NCBI GenBank assembly: GCA_947645535.1
Contig: CANSDD010000003.1
Location: 1 to 29,769, forward strand
Origin: an uncultured Mycoplasmatota bacterium
GTDB lineage: Bacteria; Bacillota_I; Bacilli_A; RF39; UBA660
Reading direction: 5' to 3'
DNA: 29,769 nt
Position numbers and translations under genes: made by a program. The stretch's first letter is position 1; every line of letters begins with the position of its first letter. This document shows positions 15,875-23,159 of this stretch, piece by piece. Below the pieces are notes generated by a model, which saw only the letters and a program-made list of their open reading frames with translations, ran no database searches and was not told the DNA's origin.

Positions 15875-15883
15875 ATTGTATCA
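15875..15883 (-). promoter_or_regulatory. Extended -10 promoter of the metallophosphoesterase gene
   Basis: On the minus strand TGA is followed by TACAAT (15880 down to 15875), about 18 bases before the start codon. No clear -35 box was found. Confidence 0.5.
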
Positions 15884-15895
15884 TAGTTTATATAG

Positions 15896-15924
15896 AAAAA
15901 AAACTACTAGATTAACCTAGTAGT
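15896..15924 (-). terminator. Terminator of the CPBP gene
   Basis: On the minus strand ACTACTAG/CTAGTAGT forms a perfect 8-bp stem with a 6-base loop, and a run of T follows. The stop codon lies in the loop. It separates the CPBP gene from the metallophosphoesterase gene. Confidence 0.85.
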
Positions 15925-16646
15925 AAAAATAAAATTTGTAATGACATTAAGATTCCATTGTGCATAAAATGTATTGAAGCTGGTATTAGAACATTATCTG
16001 TTTTCACAAGTAAATATGCAAAAATGATTCCAGGAATACTATAAGGTATAATATAAAGTAATTCAGAGTAAGCAGTAAAACTGGTAATAACATGCATACT
16101 TCCAAATAAAATGCCTGAGATTAAAATAAATAAAGTATCATTAGAAATAATATTTCTAATTCCTTTACGAAATGTAAATTCTTCTAGAAAAGGAGCAATA
16201 AATACTGAAGCAATAAATGTATAAATAGGAGTAAATTCAAGCATTTCTCTAATAGATTCTTCATTACTTGCTATTTCGGTAGGAGTAAAAAAGGAAACTA
16301 ATAAATTACTTATCATCATAAGACCTAATAATAAAAACCAATATTTAAAGTATTTAGAAAAATATTCTTTATGATGTTTTTTTAAATCATCAAAATTTTT
16401 TTTCAAATCTGGATATAGTAAAAAGATAATAATTGCAAGTTCTACAATTTGGTAAGTTAATGAATAAAATATTTTATACCATAAAGGAAGTGCTGCAATG
16501 TTAATATTAAAAATTGTAAATGGTAGAGTATTAAAAAATGATACAATATAATAAAATGCAACTACTAGAATACCAATTGTTAGTTTATTTTGCTTTGATA
16601 AAAAGTTTTGAATGTTTGATATGATGTGAATATTATTTTTTTTCAT
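15912..16646 (-). CDS. CPBP family intramembrane metalloprotease
   Basis: A 244-residue integral membrane protein with about seven hydrophobic segments, of the CAAX-protease and bacteriocin-processing (CPBP, ABI) family. The three catalytic blocks are intact: PFLEEFTFRKG (the EExxxR motif with the two glutamates), FGSMHV (FxxxH) and SIHFMHN (HxxxN). Family members are Rce1-like proteases; in bacteria they serve bacteriocin self-immunity, peptide processing or unknown roles. AGGAG at 16655-16659 and a TGATATAAT promoter at 16675-16667 support the start. It is transcribed away from rimP and separated from the downstream gene by a strong terminator. No bacteriocin gene lies nearby, so the role here is open. 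Confidence 0.93.
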   Translation of the reverse strand: MKKNNIHIISNIQNFLSKQNKLTIGILVVAFYYIVSFFNTLPFTIFNINIAALPLWYKIFYSLTYQIVELAIIIFLLYPDLKKNFDDLKKHHKEYFSKYFKYWFLLLGLMMISNLLVSFFTPTEIASNEESIREMLEFTPIYTFIASVFIAPFLEEFTFRKGIRNIISNDTLFILISGILFGSMHVITSFTAYSELLYIIPYSIPGIIFAYLLVKTDNVLIPASIHFMHNGILMSLQILFLLLG

Positions 16647-16666
16647 GTAATCAACTCCTATTATCC

Positions 16667-16675
16667 ATTATATCA
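16667..16675 (-). promoter_or_regulatory. Extended -10 promoter of the CPBP gene
   Basis: On the minus strand TGA precedes a perfect TATAAT. The start codon lies about 20 bases on. The -35 region is weak (TTTAAC-like). Confidence 0.6.
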
Positions 16676-16787
16676 CTGATTAGAAAAAGTTAAAACCTAT
16701 TTATTATTTTTTAATATGTCATTTTTAACATTTATTTTAAGAAAAATTAGCTAATTTTGTAAAAGTACTTTTATTTTTTTAAAAATA

Positions 16788-16796
16788 TGTTATAAT
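16788..16796 (+). promoter_or_regulatory. Extended -10 promoter of the rimP-nusA-infB operon
   Basis: TGT directly followed by TATAAT at 16791-16796. No strong -35 box. The transcript would begin near 16803, just before the leader hairpin. Confidence 0.6.
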
Positions 16797-16810
16797 GAAT
16801 ACAGTTTGAA

Positions 16811-16839
16811 AGGAGAGTGGGAAAAATTTCCCACTCTTT
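16811..16839 (+). promoter_or_regulatory. Leader hairpin of the rimP-nusA operon
   Basis: The perfect inverted repeat AGAGTGGGAAA/TTTCCCACTCT with a 2-base centre (11 bp, extendable by two G-T pairs) lies between the promoter and the rimP ribosome site AAGGAGTG. It is GC-rich for this genome and followed by only a short TTTC, so it resembles an attenuator or protein-binding hairpin more than a full terminator. NusA is encoded downstream and binds paused complexes, so feedback by NusA is a possible role (inference). Confidence 0.55.
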
Positions 16840-16859
16840 CCTGTAAAAGGAGTGAAAGA

Positions 16860-17108
16860 GTGATAGAAGAGATAAGAAGTATGATTGAGCCAGTTATTGT
16901 TGAGCATGGATATCGTTTAGATGAACTATCTTTTGTAACTGAAGAAAATGTGAAAAATTTAGTTGTTGTAATTGATAAAGATGGTATTATTGATGTAGAA
17001 GACTGTGTTATAGTTAGTAAACTAATTAATCCCATTTTAGATGAAAAAGATCCAATTCCAGAATTTTATGTATTAGATGTTTGTTCTAAAGAGAAAGGTT
17101 GTGAATAA
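16860..17108 (+). CDS. rimP: RimP-like ribosome maturation factor, N-terminal domain only
   Basis: An 82-residue protein beginning at GTG 16860 with AGGAG at 16849-16853. It matches the N-terminal alpha/beta domain of RimP: SMIEPVIVEHGYRLDEL, then VVIDKDGIIDVEDC, SKLINPILDEKDPIPEFYVLDV. Full RimP proteins have about 150 residues. In them the YxLEVSSPG segment leads into a second, SH3-like domain that binds S12. Here the protein ends right after YVLDVCSKEKGCE, and nusA starts 2 bases later, so the second domain is absent rather than hidden in another frame. RimP assists 30S assembly. Whether this short form works is unknown. First gene of the rimP-nusA-ylxR-infB operon. Confidence 0.82.
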   Translation: MIEEIRSMIEPVIVEHGYRLDELSFVTEENVKNLVVVIDKDGIIDVEDCVIVSKLINPILDEKDPIPEFYVLDVCSKEKGCE

Positions 17109-17109
17109 A

Positions 17110-18354
17110 ATGGACAATAAGGAGTTTAAAGCAGCGCTCCAAGTTTTGGAAAAAGAAAAAGGAATTAGCGAAGATGTAGTTTATGAAGCAATGGAATTAG
17201 CTTTAACATCAGCATATAAAAAAAATTATAATTCCTTATCGAATGTAAGGGTAGATATAGATAGAGAAAAAGGAGATATTCATATTTATTCTTATAAAAC
17301 CGTAGTATTAAATGAGGAGGATTCTAGTGAAGAAGGTAGAGAAAAAAGACTAGAATGGGAGAGAAAAGAAAAAGAGGAAAATGAAAGATTACGTGCGATA
17401 TTAAAAGCTGGTATTGATACAATGGAAGATGATGATGATGATTATGATCCAGATGCAGAAGAAGAAGTAGAAGAAGAGGTATATAGACCATTTAAGTTTG
17501 ATTCTAGAATTCATTTAACTTTAGAAGAAGCTAGAAAAATTGTTGCAAATATTACAGTAGGAGAAACAATTGAAGAAGAAGTAACTCCAAAAGATTTTGG
17601 TAGGGTTGCTGCTTCAACAGCAAAACAAGTAGTTATTCAGAAAATTAGAGAAGCAGAACGTAATAATATTATTGGTGAATTTAATGATAAACAAGATGAA
17701 ATGGTGACAGGACTTGTTGAAATGGAAGATGTTCGAAATTATTATATCAATTTGGGAAGAACACAAGGAATACTTCCAAAAACAGAAACAATTCCTGGTG
17801 AAAAAATTAAAATGGGATCTAGTATAAAGGTTTATATTAGTAAAGTAGAAAATAATTCTAAAGGTCCACTTATCTTACTTTCTAGAAATCATTATGGATT
17901 TGTGAAACGGTTATTTGAATTAGAAATTCCAGAAATAAATGAGGGAATTATACTTGTATATAGTGTTGCTCGTGATGCTGGAAATAGAACGAAGGTAGCA
18001 GTTATTTGTGAGAATCCTAATGTAGATGCAGTAGGTTCTTGTATTGGACAAAATGGTTCTAGAATAAATAGGATTATCAAAGAATTAAATGGAGAGAAAA
18101 TTGATGTTATTCCATATGAAAAAGAACCAGCGCGTTTTATTGAAAATGCATTAAGCCCTGCTAAAGATTTACATGTATTTATTATGGATGAAAAGAAAAA
18201 AGAAGCACTTGTTGTTGTAAATAGTGAAAATCTTTCTTTAGCAATTGGTAAAAAGGGACAAAATGTTAAGTTAGCAGCTAGACTTACACATTATAAAATT
18301 GATGTTAAAACAATAGAGCAAGCAAAAGAGATAGGTATCAATATTGTTGAATAG
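17110..18354 (+). CDS. nusA: Transcription termination/antitermination factor NusA with charged insertion
   Basis: A 414-residue RNA polymerase-binding factor acting in pausing, termination and antitermination. The N-terminal domain starts like other NusA proteins (LEKEKGISEDVVYEAMELALTSAY). It is interrupted at about residues 68-130 by a very charged stretch (RLEWERKEKEENERLR, then EDDDDDYDPDAEEEVEEEV) before resuming with LEEARKI. Then follow an S1 domain (about 195-265, including ILLSRNH), KH1 (GSCIGQNGSRINRI) and KH2 (AIGKKGQNVKLAARL). There are no C-terminal acidic repeats, as is usual outside Proteobacteria. The start is the ATG at 17110, two bases after the rimP stop; the AAAGGTT site at 17094-17100 is modest. 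A GTG at 17101 is a less likely start. Confidence 0.96.
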   Translation: MDNKEFKAALQVLEKEKGISEDVVYEAMELALTSAYKKNYNSLSNVRVDIDREKGDIHIYSYKTVVLNEEDSSEEGREKRLEWERKEKEENERLRAILKAGIDTMEDDDDDYDPDAEEEVEEEVYRPFKFDSRIHLTLEEARKIVANITVGETIEEEVTPKDFGRVAASTAKQVVIQKIREAERNNIIGEFNDKQDEMVTGLVEMEDVRNYYINLGRTQGILPKTETIPGEKIKMGSSIKVYISKVENNSKGPLILLSRNHYGFVKRLFELEIPEINEGIILVYSVARDAGNRTKVAVICENPNVDAVGSCIGQNGSRINRIIKELNGEKIDVIPYEKEPARFIENALSPAKDLHVFIMDEKKKEALVVVNSENLSLAIGKKGQNVKLAARLTHYKIDVKTIEQAKEIGINIVE

Positions 18355-18366
18355 GAGGTAATATTC

Positions 18367-18627
18367 TTGAAGACGAGAAAAATTCCGATGCGTAGTTGTG
18401 TAATTACAAAAGAAAAGCTACCTAAAAATGAACTAATTAGAATTGTGAGAACACCAGAAGGTGAAATAGTTATAGATCCTACTGGAAAGAAAAATGGGCA
18501 TGGAGCTTATTTGAAAAAAGATTTGGAAGTATTTGAAAAAGCAAAAAAAGGAAATGCATTAGGTCATCATTTAGAAGCAAATATTCCAGATTCTATCTTT
18601 GAGGAATTAAAAGAGTTAGTAAAATAG
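18367..18627 (+). CDS. ylxR: YlxR family RNA-binding protein (RNase P modulator)
   Basis: An 86-residue basic protein of the YlxR/DUF448 family. The signature is clear: RKIPMRSCVITKEKLPKNEL, IRIVRTPEGEIVIDPTGKKNG and GAYLKK. In B. subtilis YlxR (RnpM) has been reported to bind the RNase P RNA and lower its activity. The start is a TTG at 18367, supported by AGGAGG that overlaps the nusA stop. In the usual operon ylxR is followed by ylxQ (an L7Ae-like protein); here infB follows after 19 bases and ylxQ is absent. Co-transcribed with nusA and infB. Confidence 0.95.
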   Translation: MKTRKIPMRSCVITKEKLPKNELIRIVRTPEGEIVIDPTGKKNGHGAYLKKDLEVFEKAKKGNALGHHLEANIPDSIFEELKELVK

Positions 18628-18646
18628 AGAAAAGAGGTGCATACTT

Positions 18647-20737
18647 ATGATGAGTGTATTAGAATATGCAAACGATGTAAATAAAACAGTAGAAGAAATA
18701 CTTAAAAAGTGTGAGGAATTAGATATTATAGTATCTAGTGAAGAAGATTTATTAAATGAAGAAGAGATTACGATATTAGACAATAATTTAGATAGTGGGA
18801 TAGAAGAAGAAATTATTGATGAAGTAGTTGAAACAGCTAAGATTGTTCAAAGTAAAAATATGGATAAAGGCTCTTCTAAACCAAAGAAAAAACCTCCAGT
18901 AAATGGAAAAGTTAATAAAAAAGAATTAGCATCAAAGAAAAAAGAAATGTACAAAAATAAAGAAAAGTTAATAAGTAATGAGAGTAGTGTTGGTGATAAT
19001 ATTGTTGTATATAAAGATGGAATGACAATTGGCGAACTTGCTACTTCTTTAAATGTAAATAGTTCAGAGCTAATTAAGAAGTTATTTAGCCTTGGTATTA
19101 TGGCAACTATCAATAATAATATTAGTTTTGAAAATGCGGAAATATTGGTATTAGATTATGAAAAAGAATTAAAACATGAAAATACAACAGATGTAACAAA
19201 TTTTGAAGAGTTTGAAATAATTGATAAAGAAGAAGATTTAGAGAAAAGACCACCAGTTGTAACGATTATGGGACATGTTGACCATGGTAAAACAACACTA
19301 CTTGATTCTATTCGCAAAACAAATGTAGCACTTGGTGAAGCAGGAGGTATTACTCAAGCAATTAGTGCATATCAGGTTATTTATAAAGGAGAAGCAATTA
19401 CATTTATTGATACACCTGGACATGCTGCTTTTACAGAAATGAGAGCTCGTGGTGCTTCTATTACAGATATTGTTATTATTATAGTAGCTGCTGATGATGG
19501 GGTAATGCCTCAAACAAAAGAAGCTATAGATCATGCCAAGGCATCTGGGGTACCTATCATGGTAGTAATTAACAAAATTGATAAGCCAGGAGCAAATATA
19601 GAACGTGTTATGACAGAGTTAACAGAATATGGTCTTACACCAGATAGTTGGGGTGGGGATATAGTTTATACAAAGGTATCTGCAAAACAAGGTGATGGTA
19701 TTGAAGAATTACTAGAAAATATTTTATTAGTAGCTGAAATGCAAGAATATAAAGCTAATCCTAACAGATATGCAAGTGGTACAGTAGTAGAATCTAGATT
19801 AGATAAACATTTAGGGCCTATCGTTACTATTTTAATTCAAAATGGGACATTACGTTTAGGGGATCCGATTGTTGTAGGACATGCATATGGAAAAGTTAGA
19901 ACTATGAAAAATGATAAAGGAGAGGAGATTACAGAGGCTCTTCCATCTCTCCCTATTGAAATAACTGGACTTAATGAAACACCTGTAGCAGGAGATAAGT
20001 TCATGGCTTTTGAAAGTGAAAAACAAGCTAGAAGTATTGGAGAAACTAGAAAAATACAAAATAGGTTAAAAGAGAATGCAGCTAAAGGTGCTGTTAGTTT
20101 AGATGATTTATTTGCACAAATTGGTGATGGTTTAAAAGAGATTAATGTTATAATAAAGGCTGATGTAAATGGAAGTAGTGAAGCAGTAAAAAATTCATTA
20201 GAAAAAATAGAAGTAGAAGGTGTAAGAGTTAAAGTAATTCGTAGTACAGTTGGTGCTATTACAGAAAGTGATATTATTTTAGCGAAAGCTTCAAATGCAA
20301 TATTAGTTGGATTTAATGTGAGACCAAGTAATGGAATTAAAGATTATGCGAAAGAAAATGGTGTTGAAATTAGATTATATAATATCATTTATAAAGCAGT
20401 AGAGGAAATGGAAGCAGCTATGAAAGGTATGTTAGATCCAGTATATGAAGAGCAAGTTATTGGTTCTGCAGAGATTAGACAATTATTTAAATTTTCTAAA
20501 GTTGGAACAATTGCTGGTTCTTATGTTATTGATGGAATTATGAAAAGTACTGCTGAAGTACGTGTCATTCGTGAAGGAATTGTTATTTATGATGGAAAAT
20601 TAGGCTCATTACAAAGAGAGAAAGATAGTGTAAAAGAAGTTAAAAAAGGTTTAGAATGTGGAATTACAGTAGAAAATTATAATGATTTACGTGTTGGTGA
20701 TATTTTAGAAGCTTATGAGATGATAGAAATAAAATAA
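18647..20737 (+). CDS. infB: Translation initiation factor IF-2
   Basis: A 696-residue GTPase that brings fMet-tRNA to the 30S subunit. Two short IF2-N modules lie at about residues 3-45 and 125-172 (GMTIGELATSLNVNSSELIKK), joined by a lysine-rich linker. The G domain starts near 203: G1 GHVDHGKTT (209-217), the switch segment GGITQAISAY, G3 DTPGH, G4 NKID. Domains II, III and the C-terminal fMet-tRNA-binding domain follow. GAGGTG at 18634-18639 selects the ATG at 18647. A strong terminator follows directly. In most Bacillota rbfA comes next; here a cassette of WXG100-like genes intervenes. Confidence 0.98.
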   Translation: MMSVLEYANDVNKTVEEILKKCEELDIIVSSEEDLLNEEEITILDNNLDSGIEEEIIDEVVETAKIVQSKNMDKGSSKPKKKPPVNGKVNKKELASKKKEMYKNKEKLISNESSVGDNIVVYKDGMTIGELATSLNVNSSELIKKLFSLGIMATINNNISFENAEILVLDYEKELKHENTTDVTNFEEFEIIDKEEDLEKRPPVVTIMGHVDHGKTTLLDSIRKTNVALGEAGGITQAISAYQVIYKGEAITFIDTPGHAAFTEMRARGASITDIVIIIVAADDGVMPQTKEAIDHAKASGVPIMVVINKIDKPGANIERVMTELTEYGLTPDSWGGDIVYTKVSAKQGDGIEELLENILLVAEMQEYKANPNRYASGTVVESRLDKHLGPIVTILIQNGTLRLGDPIVVGHAYGKVRTMKNDKGEEITEALPSLPIEITGLNETPVAGDKFMAFESEKQARSIGETRKIQNRLKENAAKGAVSLDDLFAQIGDGLKEINVIIKADVNGSSEAVKNSLEKIEVEGVRVKVIRSTVGAITESDIILAKASNAILVGFNVRPSNGIKDYAKENGVEIRLYNIIYKAVEEMEAAMKGMLDPVYEEQVIGSAEIRQLFKFSKVGTIAGSYVIDGIMKSTAEVRVIREGIVIYDGKLGSLQREKDSVKEVKKGLECGITVENYNDLRVGDILEAYEMIEIK

Positions 20738-20741
20738 GTTT

Positions 20742-20774
20742 AAGCTATTTATGAAAAGCATAAATAGTTTTTCT
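20742..20774 (+). terminator. Terminator of the rimP-infB operon
   Basis: CTATTTATG/CATAAATAG is a perfect 9-bp stem with an AAAAG loop and a T5 tail, directly after the infB stop. It separates infB from the inserted cassette. Confidence 0.85.
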
Positions 20775-20829
20775 ATGTAAATTTGTTATGAAATAAGAGA
20801 AAAAAGCATAAAAAAAATTAAATCGGCTA

Positions 20830-20858
20830 TTCTCATTTTTTAGTATTCATGTTATACT
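20830..20858 (+). promoter_or_regulatory. Promoter of the tail-anchored protein gene
   Basis: TTCTCA at 20830-20835, a 17-base spacer, and TATACT at 20853-20858 with TGT as the extended -10. Confidence 0.55.
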
Positions 20859-20885
20859 GTATGTAGTGATGACTAGGAGTGAGAG

Positions 20886-21431
20886 ATGATGGTAGATATA
20901 AATTATTCGATTTCTGTGAATGGAAAAAAAATGAAAGTTATTGCTTATTTTATGTTTGAATCTTCAAGGGATCATTACATTATCTATTGTAAGCCTAGAA
21001 ATAATGCTTCAATTTATTTAGGAAGAGTACTTCAAAAGGAAGGAAAATTAGTGATAACACAAGTAGATAAAGCCGCTTCCTTCTTAATGAAAAAATTTAT
21101 AAAAGAATTAACTGAAAAGAATTTAGAAACAGTAAAATGCTATAGATATTTTAATAAACTTTCAAAATTAAAGGGAAAGGAAGATGTTATTTATATTGAT
21201 AGCCAAGAAATCAAAATTGATAAGGAAAAAAAGAAAAATATTGAAGAATTTATAAAAGAGATTAATATCCATAACAAGGAAATATTAGCAAAAGCAACAG
21301 AAGAATATTATTTGCAATTAGTAGATGAAAAGGCAAAAGAGAGAAAAACAATTATTATTTTATTAGCAATCATTATCATTATAGTATCGATTATTGTAAA
21401 AATGCTGATTGATTTTAGTCGTTTCTTTTAA
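20886..21431 (+). CDS. Tail-anchored protein of unknown function, first gene of the WXG100-like cassette
   Basis: Not recognised with confidence. A 181-residue protein. The N-terminal 65 residues look like a small beta-rich domain (ISVNGKKMKVIAYFMFES, YIIYCKP, SIYLGRV), loosely like DUF1292. A lysine-rich helical middle follows, and one strong hydrophobic segment lies at about 155-175 near the C-terminus, so the body should face the cytoplasm. AGGAG at 20875-20879 sets the ATG at 20886; an ATG two codons later is possible. It has its own promoter and terminator, but it is the only other gene in the insert between infB and rbfA, beside four WXG100-like genes. A role in handling or regulating those proteins is possible but unproven. 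Confidence 0.6.
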   Translation: MMVDINYSISVNGKKMKVIAYFMFESSRDHYIIYCKPRNNASIYLGRVLQKEGKLVITQVDKAASFLMKKFIKELTEKNLETVKCYRYFNKLSKLKGKEDVIYIDSQEIKIDKEKKKNIEEFIKEINIHNKEILAKATEEYYLQLVDEKAKERKTIIILLAIIIIIVSIIVKMLIDFSRFF

Positions 21432-21437
21432 ATTGTG

Positions 21438-21463
21438 AGAAGAAGAAATTTCTTCTTTTTATT
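21438..21463 (+). terminator. Terminator of the tail-anchored protein gene
   Basis: AGAAGA/TCTTCT around an AATT loop, extendable outward by GA-A/T-TT pairs, with a T-run; located directly after the stop codon. Confidence 0.7.
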
Positions 21464-21523
21464 ATATTTTAAAAAAATATGTAGATAATAATTGTATAAA
21501 TGTGTCAAATAATATTTAAATAT

Positions 21524-21552
21524 TTGCGTAATGGTAAGGAAAATGCTATAAT
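21524..21552 (+). promoter_or_regulatory. Promoter of the WXG100-like operon
   Basis: TTGCGT at 21524-21529, a 17-base spacer and TATAAT at 21547-21552, with TGC as extended -10: a strong promoter. The -35 overlaps an imperfect palindrome CAAATA...TATTTG at 21506-21526, a possible operator. The leader to the first start codon is about 90 bases long and holds an unused AGGAGGTGA at 21577-21585. Confidence 0.7.
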
Positions 21553-21651
21553 TTGTTTATAGATAGATAAAAAAATAGGAGGTGAAAGTAGAAATTTTTA
21601 TTATCAAAAATTAGAATAAAAAGTCTATAAAAGAAAGAGAGAGATGATAAA

Positions 21652-21942
21652 ATGACTTATAATATTCAAAATGTAGATTCATTAGAAAGTAGTGCTCAAA
21701 ATTTAGCTACTTCTAATAGTAAAGTAAGTAATGATGCAGATAGTTTACAATATGTTTTAGATCAAATAAAAACAAATTGGCAAAATGAGGCAGCACAAGA
21801 CTTAGCTTCAGTAATATCTGAATTATCAACTTGCATCAGTAATTTAAAGAATGCAATTAATCCAACATTAACAAAATATGTTCAGACTATGAATACATTA
21901 GTAGCTGAAACAAGAACAACACAAGGAAAGTCAATACAATAA
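21652..21942 (+). CDS. WXG100/ESAT-6-like small secreted protein
   Basis: A 96-residue, all-helical protein of WXG100 size. Two predicted helices are joined at TNWQNEAAQDL, with Trp43 at the turn (WxN in place of WxG). It has no signal peptide, as expected for type VII secretion substrates. The protein at 23160-23480 is a clear paralogue (shared SL.YV, NW.NE..QDL, YV.T, ET...Q..SI). The canonical YxxxD/E export motif is not obvious after the second helix. First gene of a tight group of four on the same strand with small gaps and no terminator until 23481, so one operon is likely. The GAGATGAT site upstream is weaker than elsewhere. Dimer formation with a neighbour and export are inferred from the family. 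Confidence 0.78.
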   Translation: MTYNIQNVDSLESSAQNLATSNSKVSNDADSLQYVLDQIKTNWQNEAAQDLASVISELSTCISNLKNAINPTLTKYVQTMNTLVAETRTTQGKSIQ

Positions 21943-21963
21943 TAGAAAAGGAGATAATATAAT

Positions 21964-22290
21964 ATGGCAATACAAATAGAATTAACACAATTACAAAGAC
22001 TTACATCTAGAAGTGAACAAATAGCGAGTACATTAAATACAGAACTTACAACAATTTCTTCAACTTTGGAAGATATTTGCAGTAATGTTCAATCAAGTGA
22101 ATTAACTTCAGCAAATCAGAATTTAAAACAAGCTGTAAATAATGCAATCAATTCAATCAATAAAAATATGCCAATCATAAATCAATTTTTAAATAGTCAA
22201 ATTTCGGCATATAATGCTACAAATGAAAGTGCAAAATCTCAAATTGATAGTTTAGTTTCATCAATTAACTCAACATTTCAAGCAAAATAA
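21964..22290 (+). CDS. Stand-alone helical WXG100-like protein related to the hydrolase N-domains
   Basis: A 108-residue, fully helical protein without cysteine-rich or enzymatic motifs and without tryptophan. Its pattern matches the N-terminal domains of the two hydrolases in this window: a leading helix (IELTQLQRLTSRSEQIASTL), then FLNSQISAYNATNESAKSQID near 75-95, equivalent to FL..QL.SYTVTNEEA at residues 73-88 of the others, ending with a short IN.TF segment. It is therefore a single-domain version of that module and may serve as dimer partner or carrier. AAAGGAG at about 21947 precedes the ATG. It lies between a WXG100 protein and the SleB-like fusion in one operon. Function inferred only. 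Confidence 0.68.
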   Translation: MAIQIELTQLQRLTSRSEQIASTLNTELTTISSTLEDICSNVQSSELTSANQNLKQAVNNAINSINKNMPIINQFLNSQISAYNATNESAKSQIDSLVSSINSTFQAK

Positions 22291-22319
22291 GTTATTGTTA
22301 AGCGAAATGGAGGTGTAAA

Positions 22320-23147
22320 ATGAAAATTAATGTAAGTGAAATAATGCGTTTAAATGGCCGTTTATCAAATATAGAAACAGAACTTGCTTCAGTTTTTGTT
22401 AAAATTTCAAATGAATTAACAGCAATTAGCAATAATATAAAGACAAGTATTTTAATTGAATCAAATAGAAATGTAATAGAAAAAATGGAGAATTTATCTT
22501 TTACAATTAATCATAATTTGGATAAATTAATTGAATTTTTAACTACACAATTAAATAGTTATACAGTAACAAATGAGGAAGCAACTGCATCGTTAGAACA
22601 TTTGATTGAGCAAATTACAAATGTATTTGATAGTAGTGGTACTGTAATTATGAGTACTAAAACGGAAACCATTATGAGTGGAACAACAACTGTATCAGAA
22701 GCAGCACCTTCATTAGCAGATTCTATTGATATTAGCGTTTATAAAGATAATCCAGAAATGGGATTTGTTGTTTCTACAGGACATCCTGTCTATGAACTTA
22801 CAGATTCAGAGAGACATTTTATGTATTCGCTTGTAGCTGCTGAAGCTATTAATGATTATGATGATGCTTTAGCTGTATCATCAGTCATATTAAATAGAGC
22901 AGATGCAAATAATATGACACCAGAAGCCATAATGACAAGAAAAAATCAGTTTGAAGCTTATGGTGGAGGTTCTGGACCTTATTTGAAATATCAAAATGGT
23001 AGTAAGGAAATACCAGAGGCAGTAAAGCGTGCAGTAGATGACGCGTTAAATGGTGTTAGGAACTGTGGATATTTTAGTTTTAATGCAAATTCAAATACAG
23101 GATATAGTGACATTCAAGTCGTTGATGGTGGAAATAGGTTTAAATAG
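22320..23147 (+). CDS. WXG100-like domain fused to a SleB-type cell-wall hydrolase
   Basis: A 275-residue two-domain protein. Residues 1-105 are a helical module with no signal peptide (ISEIMRLNGRLSNIE start, SYTVTNEEA at 80-88), shared with the protein at 27600-28502. A Ser/Thr-rich linker follows to about 145. Residues of about 158-250 resemble the SleB/Hydrolase_2 cell-wall hydrolases: SERHFMYSLVAAEA with the putative catalytic Glu175, ALAVSSVILNRA, TRKNQFEAYGGG and VKRAVDDALNG. Such enzymes cleave peptidoglycan glycan strands. GGAGGTG precedes the ATG. It sits in the WXG100-like operon, which suggests export through a type VII-like route and action on the wall. A role as anti-competitor toxin is an alternative, but no immunity gene is obvious. 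Confidence 0.8.
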   Translation: MKINVSEIMRLNGRLSNIETELASVFVKISNELTAISNNIKTSILIESNRNVIEKMENLSFTINHNLDKLIEFLTTQLNSYTVTNEEATASLEHLIEQITNVFDSSGTVIMSTKTETIMSGTTTVSEAAPSLADSIDISVYKDNPEMGFVVSTGHPVYELTDSERHFMYSLVAAEAINDYDDALAVSSVILNRADANNMTPEAIMTRKNQFEAYGGGSGPYLKYQNGSKEIPEAVKRAVDDALNGVRNCGYFSFNANSNTGYSDIQVVDGGNRFK

Positions 23148-23159
23148 GAGGAATTTTAT

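Noticed and set aside
19298..19534. Minus-strand open frame inside infB
   Set aside because: Antisense to the G domain, and rich in Asn, Cys and Ser as expected from reverse translation of AT-rich coding DNA.
20796..20846. Second terminator-like hairpin (GAGAA...TTCTC with T-run) before the tail-anchored gene
   Set aside because: The stem is interrupted and the loop long; the perfect 9-bp terminator at 20742 already explains termination of infB.
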